The position numbers and the translations under genes were made by a program. From contig NZ_CP079925.1 of the NCBI RefSeq assembly GCF_019355935.1, forward strand, positions 3,348,001 through 3,412,000: a DNA stretch of 64,000 nucleotides, read 5' to 3'. The notes under the pieces were generated by a model, which searched no databases, was not told where the DNA came from, and saw only the letters and a list, made by a program, of their open reading frames with translations. Of the stretch, positions 43,104 to 52,421 are shown one piece after another. Source of the DNA: Comamonas sp. Y33R10-2. GTDB lineage: Bacteria; Pseudomonadota; Gammaproteobacteria; Burkholderiales; Burkholderiaceae_C. The stretch's first letter is position 1, and every line of letters begins with the position of its first letter.

Positions 43104-44867
43104 ATGTCCTATTTGCCCAGCTGCGCTGATAACGCGTTTCTTTTGTTTGATGTGCTCAAGGCTGATGAGCAGTTGCAGCGCCTGCCTGCCCATGCGGACA
43201 CAGATCAGGCTTTGATGCAGCAGGTGCTGGATGAGGCTGGCAAGTGGGTGGGCGATGTGGTGGCACCGCTGTCGCGCAGCGGCGATGAAATAGGGGTGCA
43301 GTTTGACGCGGGCCGTGTGACTACGCCGCCGGGTTTTGCCAGTGCATATCAGGACTTCTGGCAGGCCGGTTGGCCTGCGCTGGCCTGTGCTGAGGAAGAT
43401 GGAGGGCAGGGCTTGCCTTGGGTGTTGGAGGGGGTTCTGTATGAATGGCTGAGTGCTGCCAATCATGGCTGGACCATGGCACCGGGCCTGCTGCACGGCG
43501 CATATGAATGTCTCAAGCATCACGGTAGCGATGCGCTGAAGACGGCTTACCTGTCAAAAATCGCCAGCGGCGAATGGCTGGCCACCATGTGCTTGACGGA
43601 AGCGCATGCGGGTAGCGATCTGGGCCAAGTGCGCACGCAGGCCGTGCCAGCAGGGGTGACTGCGCTGGGTGAGAGTTACGCCATCAGCGGCGGCAAGATT
43701 TTTATCTCGGGCGGTGAGCATGATTTGACCGAAAACATTGTGCATCTGGTGTTGGCACGCCTGCCCGGTGCAGCGTCTGGACCTAAGGGCTTGTCGCTGT
43801 TTCTGGTGCCCAAGGTGTTGCCAGATGGCGAGCGCAACGCCGTGGTTTGCGAGCGTATTGAAGAGAAGATGGGCCTGCACGGCAGCCCTACCTGCGTGAT
43901 GCGTTTTGATGCTGCCACCGGTTGGTTGATCGGCCAGAGCGACGCAGGCCTGAACGCCATGTTTGTGATGATGAATGCCGCACGCCTGCATGTGGCGCTG
44001 CAAGGCATTGGCCTGCTGGATGCGGCATGGCAAAAAGCCCACGCCTATGCGCTGGAGCGACGCCAGATGCGAGCGCCGGGTGCGGTGCCTGCATCGCGCG
44101 GTTTGGGCGACGCAGCGGATTTGATTATTGAGCACCCGATCATTGCCCGCACGCTGGATGTGCAGCGCGCATGGGTGGATGGTGGGCGTGTGCTGGCCTA
44201 CCAGACCGGCGTGTACCTCGATGTGGCGCGCCATTCTGAAAGTGCGAAGGAACGCGAGCAGGCGCAGCAGTGGTGCAGCTTGATTACGCCCGTGCTTAAA
44301 GCTGCGTGGACGCAGCAGGCCTTTGAAGGCGCCAGCGCCTGCCTGCAGGTCTTTGGCGGCCACGGCTATATCCGTGAGTGGGGCATTGAACAAATCGTGC
44401 GCGATTCTCGCGTGGCCATGATTTATGAGGGCACAAACGAGATTCAGGCCATTGATCTGCTGGTGCGCAAAGTGCTGCCCGATGGCGGGCAGGCCATGGG
44501 CCAGTGGCTGCTGTCGCTGCGCAAGTCGCTAGATGCTGGCCGCCCGCTGGATGCCGAGGTTTTGCGCGGCCTGGCGCAACTGCGCTACTTCACCACCGCG
44601 CTGGCGCAGGCCTGCAAGGAAGACGACACATTGGCATGGCGGGTGGCCGATGACTACCTGCGCTGCGTGGCCGTGCTGCTGCTGGGCTGGGCCTGGGCGC
44701 GAATTGCAAACACGCCGGGTACAGACAGTGCGCGCTGGAAAGGCCCGCTCAAACAGGTGCAGCAGCGCATCTTGCCCGAAATGGACTGGCGCATAAGCCT
44801 GATGAAATCGCAGTGGGCGCAGGCTTCTGTGGTGCATGGCAACCAACAGTATGTGTCGATGAATTGA
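43104..44867 (+). CDS. Acyl-CoA dehydrogenase, DmdC-like long form
   Basis: A 587-residue flavoprotein dehydrogenase. It has the FAD/substrate blocks MCLTEAHAGSDLG and ISGGKIFISGGEHDL, the QVFGGHGYIREWGIEQ segment and the catalytic-glutamate region MIYEGTNEIQAIDLL, followed by the extra C-terminal helical domain of the DmdC group. ATG 43104 starts the conserved N-terminus. In this cluster it could oxidise or, in the pathway sense, open dihydro-hydroxycinnamoyl-CoA esters to the cinnamoyl form, feeding the crotonase. Substrate is inferred from neighbours. Confidence 0.85.
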   Translation: MSYLPSCADNAFLLFDVLKADEQLQRLPAHADTDQALMQQVLDEAGKWVGDVVAPLSRSGDEIGVQFDAGRVTTPPGFASAYQDFWQAGWPALACAEEDGGQGLPWVLEGVLYEWLSAANHGWTMAPGLLHGAYECLKHHGSDALKTAYLSKIASGEWLATMCLTEAHAGSDLGQVRTQAVPAGVTALGESYAISGGKIFISGGEHDLTENIVHLVLARLPGAASGPKGLSLFLVPKVLPDGERNAVVCERIEEKMGLHGSPTCVMRFDAATGWLIGQSDAGLNAMFVMMNAARLHVALQGIGLLDAAWQKAHAYALERRQMRAPGAVPASRGLGDAADLIIEHPIIARTLDVQRAWVDGGRVLAYQTGVYLDVARHSESAKEREQAQQWCSLITPVLKAAWTQQAFEGASACLQVFGGHGYIREWGIEQIVRDSRVAMIYEGTNEIQAIDLLVRKVLPDGGQAMGQWLLSLRKSLDAGRPLDAEVLRGLAQLRYFTTALAQACKEDDTLAWRVADDYLRCVAVLLLGWAWARIANTPGTDSARWKGPLKQVQQRILPEMDWRISLMKSQWAQASVVHGNQQYVSMN

Positions 44868-44995
44868 TTCAATAAGTCTGAAGGGTGCAGGAAAAACCCG
44901 CAAAATCACGAGCTTTTGTGGGATCCCCCGCCCTGAAGGCTCGCTTTTTTACGGCGCACGCTGTTTGTTTTTTACCTACTCTTTTGCCATCTCCC

Positions 44996-45568
44996 ATGCT
45001 CTCCAACAAGACTGCCCAAGCTGCGGCTAAAGAAACAAAGACATCGCCTGCAAGCGCGGATGCTGCGAGCCTTGAAGCTCAGAGTCGTGAAGTGCATGAG
45101 CGTGAAACGACAGAGCCTGAAGCAACTCAGCGTTTAGTCGTTGAATCTGTAGACGCCAGCTTTCTCGAATCACTGCTGGGCTACAACGCGCGGCGTGCGT
45201 CGCTGTTGCTGGTGGGCGTTTTTGTGCAAAGCATGGAACGCTTTGATCTGAAAATTGTGGAGTTTTCCGTGCTGTCGCTGGTCGCTAGCAATGCCGGTAT
45301 CACTTCGCGCCAGCTTTGTCAGCAACTGGCGGTGCTGCCGCCCAATATGGTTGGAATGATTGATGCACTGGGCAAACGCGGCTTGCTTGAGCGCCGTCCG
45401 CACCCGCGTGACGGGCGGGCGACGGGCCTGTATTTAAGCGCTGCAGGGCGCGAATTGGTCGATATGGCTCAGTCAGAACTTAAAAGCCAAGAGGCGCAAG
45501 CCGTTGCTCATTTGAGCGGGACGGAGCAGGCGCAACTGATGGAGTTGCTGCAAAAGCTGTATCGCTGA
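44996..45568 (+). CDS. MarR-family transcriptional regulator
   Basis: A 190-residue protein. After a 50-residue variable, Ala/Glu/Thr-rich N-terminus comes a MarR-type winged helix: [20 protein letters not shown] as recognition region, then LEKRG-like [19 protein letters not shown] as wing. MarR proteins in hydroxycinnamate clusters are commonly released from DNA by the CoA thioester, which would fit this position at the end of the fcs cluster. The start at 44996 is the first ATG near the domain; shorter starts are possible. Confidence 0.83.
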   Translation: MLSNKTAQAAAKETKTSPASADAASLEAQSREVHERETTEPEATQRLVVESVDASFLESLLGYNARRASLLLVGVFVQSMERFDLKIVEFSVLSLVASNAGITSRQLCQQLAVLPPNMVGMIDALGKRGLLERRPHPRDGRATGLYLSAAGRELVDMAQSELKSQEAQAVAHLSGTEQAQLMELLQKLYR

Positions 45569-45629
45569 CGCTTGTCTATGCCTTGTCTATGGCGCATGCC
45601 GCGTGCTGGGCGCGATAATGGTCAGCATC

Positions 45630-46508
45630 ATGCAGATTCGCTTTACCAAGATGCAAGGTGCGGGCAACGACTTTGTCGTGCTCGACGAAACCCAGCAACG
45701 CCTAGGCTTGAACGCCGCCCAATACCGTTATTTGGCCAATCGCCAGTTTGGCGTGGGTGCCGATCAGATTTTGACCGTGCGCCCCGCCCCGGCGCAGGGC
45801 GTGGATTTTGAATACGTTATTCACAATGCCGATGGTGGTGAGGTGGAGCAGTGCGGCAATGGCGCGCGCTGCTTTGCCCGTTATGTGCATGACAAGGGCT
45901 TGACCGATAAAAGCGTGATCCGCGTGCAGACGCTCTCGGGCATCATCGCCCCCGAAATTCACAGCAACGGCCGCGTAACCGTAGACATGGGCGCGCCGCA
46001 GCTTGAGCCCGCCAAGGTCCCCTTCACCACCGAGGGTTTGCAGCCTGAGATGCTGGGTTTTGCACAAAAATGGCCTCTAGTGCTTGATGCGTCTGGACAA
46101 TCTGCTACGGATTGGATAGCGCCTGTCTCCATGGGCAACCCCCACGCCGTGCAACTGGTGGACGATGTGAACACTGCGCTGGTTGAGTTGCATGGACCGT
46201 TGATTGAGCACCATGCGCGTTTTCCGCAGCGCGTGAATGCAGGCTTTATGCAAATCATCAACCGCAGTGCCGTGAATCTGCGCGTCTATGAGCGAGGCTC
46301 AGGCGAGACACTGGCTTGCGGCACCGGCGCCTGCGCAGCGGTGGTGGCCGGCATTGGTTGGGGGCTGCTGGACAGCCGAGTGGATGTGCAAACCCGCGGA
46401 GGTTTGTTGACCATTGAGTGGGCGGGTGGCGCGCAAGACTGCGTGCGCATGACCGGCCCTGCCGAGTTTGTTTTTGAAGGCCAAATCGACATACCCGATA
46501 CGTTATGA
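45630..46508 (+). CDS. dapF: Diaminopimelate epimerase
   Basis: A 292-residue enzyme with both catalytic cysteines: one in EQCGNGARC and one in LACGTGAC. It interconverts LL- and meso-diaminopimelate for lysine and peptidoglycan. The N-terminus [20 protein letters not shown] fixes the start at 45630; upstream in-frame ATGs exist at 45603 and 45618. It overlaps the DUF484 gene by four bases, and the order dapF-DUF484-xerC is a long-known conserved cluster. Confidence 0.95.
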   Translation: MQIRFTKMQGAGNDFVVLDETQQRLGLNAAQYRYLANRQFGVGADQILTVRPAPAQGVDFEYVIHNADGGEVEQCGNGARCFARYVHDKGLTDKSVIRVQTLSGIIAPEIHSNGRVTVDMGAPQLEPAKVPFTTEGLQPEMLGFAQKWPLVLDASGQSATDWIAPVSMGNPHAVQLVDDVNTALVELHGPLIEHHARFPQRVNAGFMQIINRSAVNLRVYERGSGETLACGTGACAAVVAGIGWGLLDSRVDVQTRGGLLTIEWAGGAQDCVRMTGPAEFVFEGQIDIPDTL

Positions 46509-47218
46509 ACAGCTTGACCGACATCGCCATTACCGAAGAGTCGATTGCCGACTACCTTCAGCACAACCCCGAATTTTTTGAGCGCAATGCACAGATGCTG
46601 GCCAACGTACGCTTGGTCAGTGGCCACGGCCCGCGTGCTGTGAGCCTGCAAGAGCGCCAAGCCGAGATGCTGCGTGAAAAGCTCAAGGGGCTGGAGCACC
46701 GCATCATGGACATGGTGCGCCACGGCAGCGAGAACGCCAGCATCGCCAACAAAATTCATCAGTGGACGCATGCTCTCGTCAAAGTGCAAGACCTGCGCGA
46801 GCTGCCTCATGCATTGACTGCGAGCTTGCAGCATATTTTTGATGTGCCCCAAGTGGCGCTGCGCCTGTGGAATGTGGCGGGAGCGCACAGCGGCACGGTC
46901 TACACCATGGGTGTGAGCGAGGATGCCAAGACCTTCGCTTCATCGCTGACCATGCCGTTTTGCGGCCCGAATATGGGTTTTGAGGCGGCCAACTGGCTTC
47001 ATCAACCCCATACCGTGCAGTCTATGGCGATGCTGACGCTGCACGACGGTGCGATGGACAGCACCTCCAACGTTTTTGGCATGTTGGTGCTGGGTTCGCC
47101 CGACCCCACGCGTTTTGACGCGACCATGGGGCTGGAGTTCCTTTCGCGCATCTCTGAGCTGGCTAGCGCCTCTTTGTCACGCATGCGCCTGCCTGCGCTG
47201 ACACTGGCGCACGGCTGA
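46505..47218 (+). CDS. DUF484-family (GAF-like) protein
   Basis: A 237-residue protein beginning with the family signature [19 protein letters not shown], a coiled-coil segment ([18 protein letters not shown]) and a GAF-like C-terminal part. The family is found between dapF and xerC in many proteobacteria, but its role is not established. It overlaps dapF by ATGA, so translation is coupled, and is followed by xerC after 29 bases. Confidence 0.88.
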   Translation: MNSLTDIAITEESIADYLQHNPEFFERNAQMLANVRLVSGHGPRAVSLQERQAEMLREKLKGLEHRIMDMVRHGSENASIANKIHQWTHALVKVQDLRELPHALTASLQHIFDVPQVALRLWNVAGAHSGTVYTMGVSEDAKTFASSLTMPFCGPNMGFEAANWLHQPHTVQSMAMLTLHDGAMDSTSNVFGMLVLGSPDPTRFDATMGLEFLSRISELASASLSRMRLPALTLAHG

Positions 47219-47247
47219 ACCTGCGCCAAATAGCGCTGCCTTCATTG

Positions 47248-48318
47248 ATGCACGAGCAAGAACGTGAAGATGGACAGCGCTCTTTTGAGGAGCAGTGCGC
47301 GCAACTGCCCGCCGTTGTCCACAGCTATTTAGAGCATGTGCGCGTGCAAAAGCGCTTGGCAGACCGCATGCATACGCTTTACGCGCTGGATTTGATCAAG
47401 CTGCAAAACTTTGCACTGCTGATTAATCAAGAGCTTTTAGCCTTGCAGCCCATGCATATCCGCCGTTTTGCTGCGCAAATGCATAGCGCAGGCCGCAGCG
47501 CACGCGGCATTGCGCTGATTCTTTCGGGCTGGCGCAGCTTTTATCGCTGGGCAGCCCAGCAGTCTCTGGTGCCCTTCAACCCGGTAGAAGGCGTGCGCGG
47601 CCCCAAGGCTGCCAAGCCTTTGCCCAAGGCACTGCCGGTAGATGACGCTGTGCAACTGGCGAGCTTTCAAAATCCCGAAGCCGACCCTTGGATTGAGGCG
47701 CGTGATGCCGCCATGACTGAGTTGCTCTACAGCTGCGGCCTGCGCGTGGGCGAGCTGGTCGGGCTGGATGCGCGAGCGGATCAGCATACGCAAAGCCAAG
47801 GCCGGGGCTGGATAGATCTGGACGCGGGCGACGCCCATGTGCAGGGCAAGGGCAGCAAGCGCCGTATCGTGCCTGTGGGCCGCATGGCGCTGCTGGCGCT
47901 GCATAAGTGGCTGGCGTTGCGCAGCAGCGCTTTGGCCGGGGCTGCGCAGATGAAGGCGCAAAGTGAAGCGGCGTTGTTCATTGGCCGCCGCGGTGAGCGA
48001 CTGTCAGCCCAGTCAGTCTGGCTCAGGCTTAAGCAGCGCGGGCAGCAGGCGGGCTTGGCATCGGGCGTACACCCGCATGTGCTGCGCCACTCTTTTGCCA
48101 GCCATATGCTGCAGTCAAGTGGTGATTTAAGGGCGGTGCAGGAGCTGCTCGGGCATTCGAGCATTGCCACTACGCAAATCTATACGCGGCTGGATTTTCA
48201 GCATCTGGCTCAGGCTTACGAAAATGCCCACCCGCGTGCGCAGCGCCATCGCGGGGATGAAAAGCCCAAGCCTCGGCGCAAGCTGCCAAACTCCAGTGGA
48301 GATGAGGCTGAGGATTAA
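47248..48318 (+). CDS. xerC: Tyrosine recombinase XerC
   Basis: A 356-residue site-specific recombinase. The N-terminal SAM-like domain is followed by the catalytic set: R in SCGLRVGELVG, K in GKGSKRRIV, H-x-x-R in HPHVLRHSFA, H in LGHSSIATT and the nucleophile Y in QIYTRLDF. With XerD it resolves chromosome dimers at dif. Its place after dapF and the DUF484 gene supports xerC and argues against a phage integrase. The C-terminal tail is longer and more basic than usual (KPKPRRKLP). Confidence 0.93.
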   Translation: MHEQEREDGQRSFEEQCAQLPAVVHSYLEHVRVQKRLADRMHTLYALDLIKLQNFALLINQELLALQPMHIRRFAAQMHSAGRSARGIALILSGWRSFYRWAAQQSLVPFNPVEGVRGPKAAKPLPKALPVDDAVQLASFQNPEADPWIEARDAAMTELLYSCGLRVGELVGLDARADQHTQSQGRGWIDLDAGDAHVQGKGSKRRIVPVGRMALLALHKWLALRSSALAGAAQMKAQSEAALFIGRRGERLSAQSVWLRLKQRGQQAGLASGVHPHVLRHSFASHMLQSSGDLRAVQELLGHSSIATTQIYTRLDFQHLAQAYENAHPRAQRHRGDEKPKPRRKLPNSSGDEAED

Positions 48319-48326
48319 TGAGTCCT

Positions 48327-48375
48327 AATTTGATAGCTGCTAGTGCAATTGCAATAAAGGCTAAAGACGTATTTC
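48327..48375 (+). repeat. Palindromic dispersed element, copy 3 (family B)
   Basis: It begins nine bases after the xerC stop codon: TTTGATAGCTGCTAGTGCAA, then AATAAAGGCTAAAGACG. The pairing is degenerate. It shares the TGATAGCTGC core with copies 2 and the rnpB terminator. Confidence 0.55.
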
Positions 48376-48528
48376 ATTTGTTTTTTTTGCAACCCTTGCA
48401 GTCCGTGAGCGCTTGAAAGCGCAGCTAAACTCCCCAGCTGTTATCACCAAGGCGAGTCGTTTGGACTGCGCCGGCGTGTTTTTTGGGCAGCGGCATGTAG
48501 CGGCTGCCCCAGCAAGAGGTTTTAAAGC

Positions 48529-49671
48529 ATGGCTCTCATTCCAGTCACCATCCTCACGGGCTTTTTGGGCTCTGGCAAAACCACGCTGCTCAAGCGCGTG
48601 CTGCACGAGTCGCACGGCATGAAGATTGCCGTGATCGAGAACGAGTTTGGTGAAGAAAACATCGACACCGACATTCTCAAGACCGAATCCAAAGAGCAGA
48701 TTTTGCAAATGAGCAATGGCTGCATCTGCTGCACCATCCGCGAAGACCTGCGTGAAGCCCTGCAACTGCTGGCCGCCAAGCGCCGCAAGGGCTTGGTGGA
48801 GTTTGATCGCATCGTGATTGAAACCACCGGTTTGGCCGACCCCGGCCCCGTGGCTCAAACCTTCTTTATGGACGATGAAATTGCCGAGAGCTATCTCATT
48901 GACTCCATCATCACGCTGGTTGATGCCAAGCACGCCAACCAGCAACTGGACACGCGCCAAGAAGCACGCCGCCAAGTGGGCTTTGCGGACCAGATGTTCC
49001 TGTCCAAGACCGACTTGGTAACCGCTGCCGAGACAGATGCGTTGACCCACCGCCTCAAGCACATGAACCCGCGCGCGCCCATTCGCGCCGTGCATTTTGG
49101 CGATGTGCCTCTGAGCGAAGTGTTTGATCTGCGCGGCTTCAACCTGAATGCCAAGTTGGACATTGACCCCGACTTCCTCAAGGAAGATGAGCACGCGCAC
49201 GATCACGCACATGACCATGGTGATCACAGCGCCTGTGATCACGATCATGGCAAGTGTGAGCACGAAGGTCACGACCATGAGCACAAGCATGTGCACGATG
49301 AGCATTGCGGCCACGAAGCGCATGACCATGAGCATGGCGAGCACTGCAACCACCCACACCACCATCACTATGACGATGATGTGAAGAGCTTTGTTTATCG
49401 TGCGGACCGCCCGTTTGACCCCGCCAAGCTGGAAGATTTCTTGGGCGCCATCGTCAACATCTACGGCCCGAAAATGCTGCGCTATAAGGGTGTTCTTGAC
49501 ATGAAGGGCACCAGCCGCAAGGTTATCTTCCAAGGCGTGCACCAATTAATGGGCAGCGACTTGGGTCCTGAATGGGAAGAGGGCGAAAAGCACATGAGCA
49601 AGATGGTGTTCATCGGCATCGACCTGCCTCAAGATATCCTGCGTCAAGGGCTGGATCAGTGCTTGGTGTGA
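48529..49671 (+). CDS. G3E-family (COG0523, CobW/YjiA-like) GTPase with His-rich insert
   Basis: A 380-residue metal-handling GTPase: Walker A GFLGSGKTT (residues 11-19), the metal-binding GCICC motif (C-x-C-C), the ETTGLADP switch region, the SKTD guanine motif and, at about residues 220-285, an insert made of repeated His-Asp/Glu-His units that should bind zinc or a similar metal. The C-terminal CobW domain follows. Such proteins deliver or sequester metals. It lies upstream of dksA, separated by a terminator. No convincing Zur operator was seen in the 210 bp before it. Confidence 0.9.
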   Translation: MALIPVTILTGFLGSGKTTLLKRVLHESHGMKIAVIENEFGEENIDTDILKTESKEQILQMSNGCICCTIREDLREALQLLAAKRRKGLVEFDRIVIETTGLADPGPVAQTFFMDDEIAESYLIDSIITLVDAKHANQQLDTRQEARRQVGFADQMFLSKTDLVTAAETDALTHRLKHMNPRAPIRAVHFGDVPLSEVFDLRGFNLNAKLDIDPDFLKEDEHAHDHAHDHGDHSACDHDHGKCEHEGHDHEHKHVHDEHCGHEAHDHEHGEHCNHPHHHHYDDDVKSFVYRADRPFDPAKLEDFLGAIVNIYGPKMLRYKGVLDMKGTSRKVIFQGVHQLMGSDLGPEWEEGEKHMSKMVFIGIDLPQDILRQGLDQCLV

Positions 49672-49722
49672 TTGCTTGAGCGCGAGGCTGATCCTGAGGT
49701 CTCGCATTGCTGACAATGACTG

Positions 49723-49748
49723 ACGGCCTGTGTAACAGGCCGTTTTTT
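49723..49748 (+). terminator. Terminator after the G3E GTPase gene
   Basis: ACGGCCTG (49723-49730) and CAGGCCGT (49736-49743) pair perfectly around TGTAA, followed by T residues. Confidence 0.85.
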
Positions 49749-49921
49749 ATTGGAAATTCCTCGCAAACTGCGCTGGCTATGACTGACGTCATTTTTCAAG
49801 TTGTGGGATATGTACAACGATTAAAGGGGCAAGCCAGCGGTCATCGCTACAATGCCGCCCCTAAAGAGGGTGTTAGTGCGATCTTGCTGAGCAAGGACAC
49901 AGTACTGTGAGGAGACAGGAC

Positions 49922-50665
49922 GTGAATACTGTAAAAGGTAAGCAACCCAAGGCCTCGGCCAAAGCCGTAGCTACTGCTTTGAGCGCGGATAGTGCCGGGT
50001 CCTCTTTGGCGGGTAAGGCTGTTAAAAAAGCGCTGCTCAAACCTGGGGTGCAGGAAAATACCTCCGCCTCGCCCAAACCTAAACGATCTGCAACGCCTAT
50101 TGCGCGGCAGCCTAAAACAGATGTTCCGCCCCTGGCGCCTAGCAGCGTCAAGGAAGCGATAAACCAAAGTGATAAGAAAGCTATGACCAACACAAAGCAA
50201 GCCGGGATCAAGAAGGATCCAAAGCTGGCCAATGCCTGGAAGACCAAGTCGGTGGAGGAATTGACCGATGCTGAGGTGCTGGCCATGTCTGATGACGATT
50301 ACATGAACGATGCCCAGATGGCGTACTTCCGTCGCAAGCTGGTCACGCTCAAGAACGACATGCATGCAAATGCCGGTGAAACCGCAGAGAACCTGCGTGA
50401 AGACACCGTTGTCGTGCCTGACCCTGCTGACCGTGCCACTATCGAAGAAGAGCATGCTCTGGAGTTGCGCACTCGTGACCGCGAGCGTAAGCTGCTTAAG
50501 AAAATCGATCAGTCGATTACTCGCATTGATGCAGGCGATTACGGATACTGTGACGAAACGGGCGAGCCTATTGGTGTAGGACGACTGCTTGCACGTCCCA
50601 CGGCTACGCTGTCGCTGGAAGCTCAGCAGCGCCGTGAACTTAAGCAAAAAATGTACGGTGACTGA
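49922..50665 (+). CDS. dksA: DksA, RNA polymerase-binding transcription factor, with long N-terminal extension
   Basis: A 247-residue protein. The C-terminal 140 residues are DksA: the coiled-coil with its tip region (VVPDPADRATIEEE) and the globular zinc-finger-like domain DYGYCDETGEPIGVGRLLARP. Of the four zinc cysteines only the first remains; the others read Thr, Ser and Ala, as in zinc-independent DksA types. The first 100 residues are a Lys/Ala/Ser/Pro-rich, probably disordered extension. GTG 49922 is favoured by GAGGAG eight bases ahead; ATG 50183 within MTNTKQ would give a standard-length DksA. With ppGpp it adjusts rRNA and amino-acid promoters. Confidence 0.9.
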   Translation: MNTVKGKQPKASAKAVATALSADSAGSSLAGKAVKKALLKPGVQENTSASPKPKRSATPIARQPKTDVPPLAPSSVKEAINQSDKKAMTNTKQAGIKKDPKLANAWKTKSVEELTDAEVLAMSDDDYMNDAQMAYFRRKLVTLKNDMHANAGETAENLREDTVVVPDPADRATIEEEHALELRTRDRERKLLKKIDQSITRIDAGDYGYCDETGEPIGVGRLLARPTATLSLEAQQRRELKQKMYGD

Positions 50666-50711
50666 TCTACATCAAGTGTTAATTGGGCTGTAGGCATCAA
50701 AGTGGAGAATC

Positions 50712-52421
50712 ATGGTTAAAGAAGAAAACAAATCGGGAGGATTACTGTCCAAGGTGGCGCGTTTTGTGCGTCACCCGACCGTCAATTGGTCCGAATTGGA
50801 GAATCTGAACCAAGATAGCGAAGAGAGCCAGTACAGCAAGCAAGCGCTCAAAGAGATGCTGGAGCGTAAGCGCCAGAATGACTTTGTGCGCAAGCGCGAA
50901 TTTGATCAGCTGCGCAAGATACGGCAGGGGCAGCTGTCTAAAAGCTTGACGACCGTCAGAGCGCCGCTTGATACGCCCATGCCCGTAGCCTCATCGTCGT
51001 TTTTGCAGACTGCACACAGCACGATTCTTGGGGAACGTGCAGACACCATCAAAAAAATTGATGAAATCGAAGCGCAGATGGCGCAGCAATGGTGGCGGGG
51101 CAAACAGGTCGCAGACGCGGCCACCATGCCGCTGCAGTTGCCAGAAGGCGGCAACGCCATGCCTTCGACTTTCAAGGCGACGCCGCCCTTGGTGCAAAAC
51201 ACGCTGCCCATGCTCAGTGATGCGCTGCCAAGTGAGCAGCCACAGCCCGCTACAAGAGCAGCTGTCAAGCCTTTGCGCGGTGACACAGATTTCACCCCAG
51301 GCTTTGCCTCCACGGAGACCTCATCCCCGCTAGACGCCGGGATGATTCCGCCTTCCTTTGTGCGTTTTGAGCATGATGCGGAGCTGGAAGACGCGGCCAT
51401 TATTTTTACCAGCGGCGATAACGATGGGGCTGAGGCCAGCCTTAAGGCGCTGATTGCCAAGCGTGCTCAGTCGACTTCGGCCCAGTTGCCGGTTTGGCTA
51501 GCTTTGCTGGATATGTACCGTGCAGCGGGCATGCAGGATCAGTTTGAAGATGCCGCCATGGACTTCGTGGCGCGTTTTGGTCGCTCTGCCCCGCAATGGT
51601 TCTCCATGCCGCAGCAGGCCGGTAAGCTCAGCGTAGCTGGGGCAGATGCGCCCTTAGCCGGTTTTCGCTGGTCTGCTCCAGTGCAGCTCAATGACTCGAG
51701 TCTCAGAGCGTTGCTGCTGAGTAAGAGCCGCAGCGCCGGCCCGTGGGTCATGGACTGGAGCGCCCTAGAGGTGCTTGATCCTGCAGTGAAAGACTCGCTT
51801 TTGGAAGCCGCTGAGCAATGGGCGGCTCAAAAGGGTCAGTTGATTTTTGTCGGTCATGAGCGACTGCTTTCGGTGCTGAGCAAACATGCACCCTCTGGTG
51901 ATCGTTCGGTTGATCAGGACTGGTGGCATTTGCGTTTGGCAATGCAGCGTTTGATGCATCTGCAAGATGACTTTGAGCTCACAGCGCTAGATTATTGCGT
52001 GACCTATGAGCTGTCGCCGCCGTCTTGGGCTGACCCCGTTTGCGGCTTTGCGAATGAAGGTCAAGACCAGACAAATGCCTTCAAAGACAGTCTGCTTCGG
52101 GGACCGGAGACGGTTCAGACGAATGCACTGTGGAAGGAGCGCAAGCCACGCTTTGCTCTGCAAGGTGTGATCGATGGTGATGCGCTGCCTTGGCTCAATG
52201 AAGTGCAAGATAAAGCCAAACTTGGCGAAACCCTGATCATTGACTGCGCATTGTTGGTTCGTATGGATTTTGCAGCCGCTGGCTCGGTCCTGAACTGGGC
52301 GGCGCAGATGCAGGAGTTAGGCCATGTGCTGCAGTTCAACCAGTTGCACCAGCTGCTGGCGGTGTTCTTTAATGTCGTCGGCATTCAAGAGCATGCACAG
52401 GTGATCCCAAGAAAAGACTGA
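50712..52421 (+). CDS. Large protein with C-terminal STAS-like region, function unknown
   Basis: A 569-residue, probably cytoplasmic protein without membrane segments. Residues 1-110 are charged and helical. A Pro/Ala-rich linker (140-215) leads to a helical segment (about 225-295, with LKALIAKRAQ and AAMDFVARFG). Residues 310-410 resemble a STAS domain (WSALEVLDPAVKDSL and GQLIFVGHERLLSVL), and a second STAS-like unit occurs at the C-terminus (LIIDCALLVRMDFAAAGSVL, then LFQLHQLL-type ending). It lies between dksA and hslV, 46 bases after dksA. I know of no function. Confidence 0.6.
   Translation: MVKEENKSGGLLSKVARFVRHPTVNWSELENLNQDSEESQYSKQALKEMLERKRQNDFVRKREFDQLRKIRQGQLSKSLTTVRAPLDTPMPVASSSFLQTAHSTILGERADTIKKIDEIEAQMAQQWWRGKQVADAATMPLQLPEGGNAMPSTFKATPPLVQNTLPMLSDALPSEQPQPATRAAVKPLRGDTDFTPGFASTETSSPLDAGMIPPSFVRFEHDAELEDAAIIFTSGDNDGAEASLKALIAKRAQSTSAQLPVWLALLDMYRAAGMQDQFEDAAMDFVARFGRSAPQWFSMPQQAGKLSVAGADAPLAGFRWSAPVQLNDSSLRALLLSKSRSAGPWVMDWSALEVLDPAVKDSLLEAAEQWAAQKGQLIFVGHERLLSVLSKHAPSGDRSVDQDWWHLRLAMQRLMHLQDDFELTALDYCVTYELSPPSWADPVCGFANEGQDQTNAFKDSLLRGPETVQTNALWKERKPRFALQGVIDGDALPWLNEVQDKAKLGETLIIDCALLVRMDFAAAGSVLNWAAQMQELGHVLQFNQLHQLLAVFFNVVGIQEHAQVIPRKD

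Noticed and set aside
47248..48318. Tyrosine recombinase as a sign of an integrated element
   Set aside because: Its position after dapF and a DUF484 gene is that of housekeeping xerC, and no attachment sites or cargo are visible.
49190..49375. Apparent tandem repeat of CAC/GAT-type triplets
   Set aside because: It is the codon run of the His/Asp/Glu-rich metal-binding insert of the G3E GTPase, not a separate DNA repeat.
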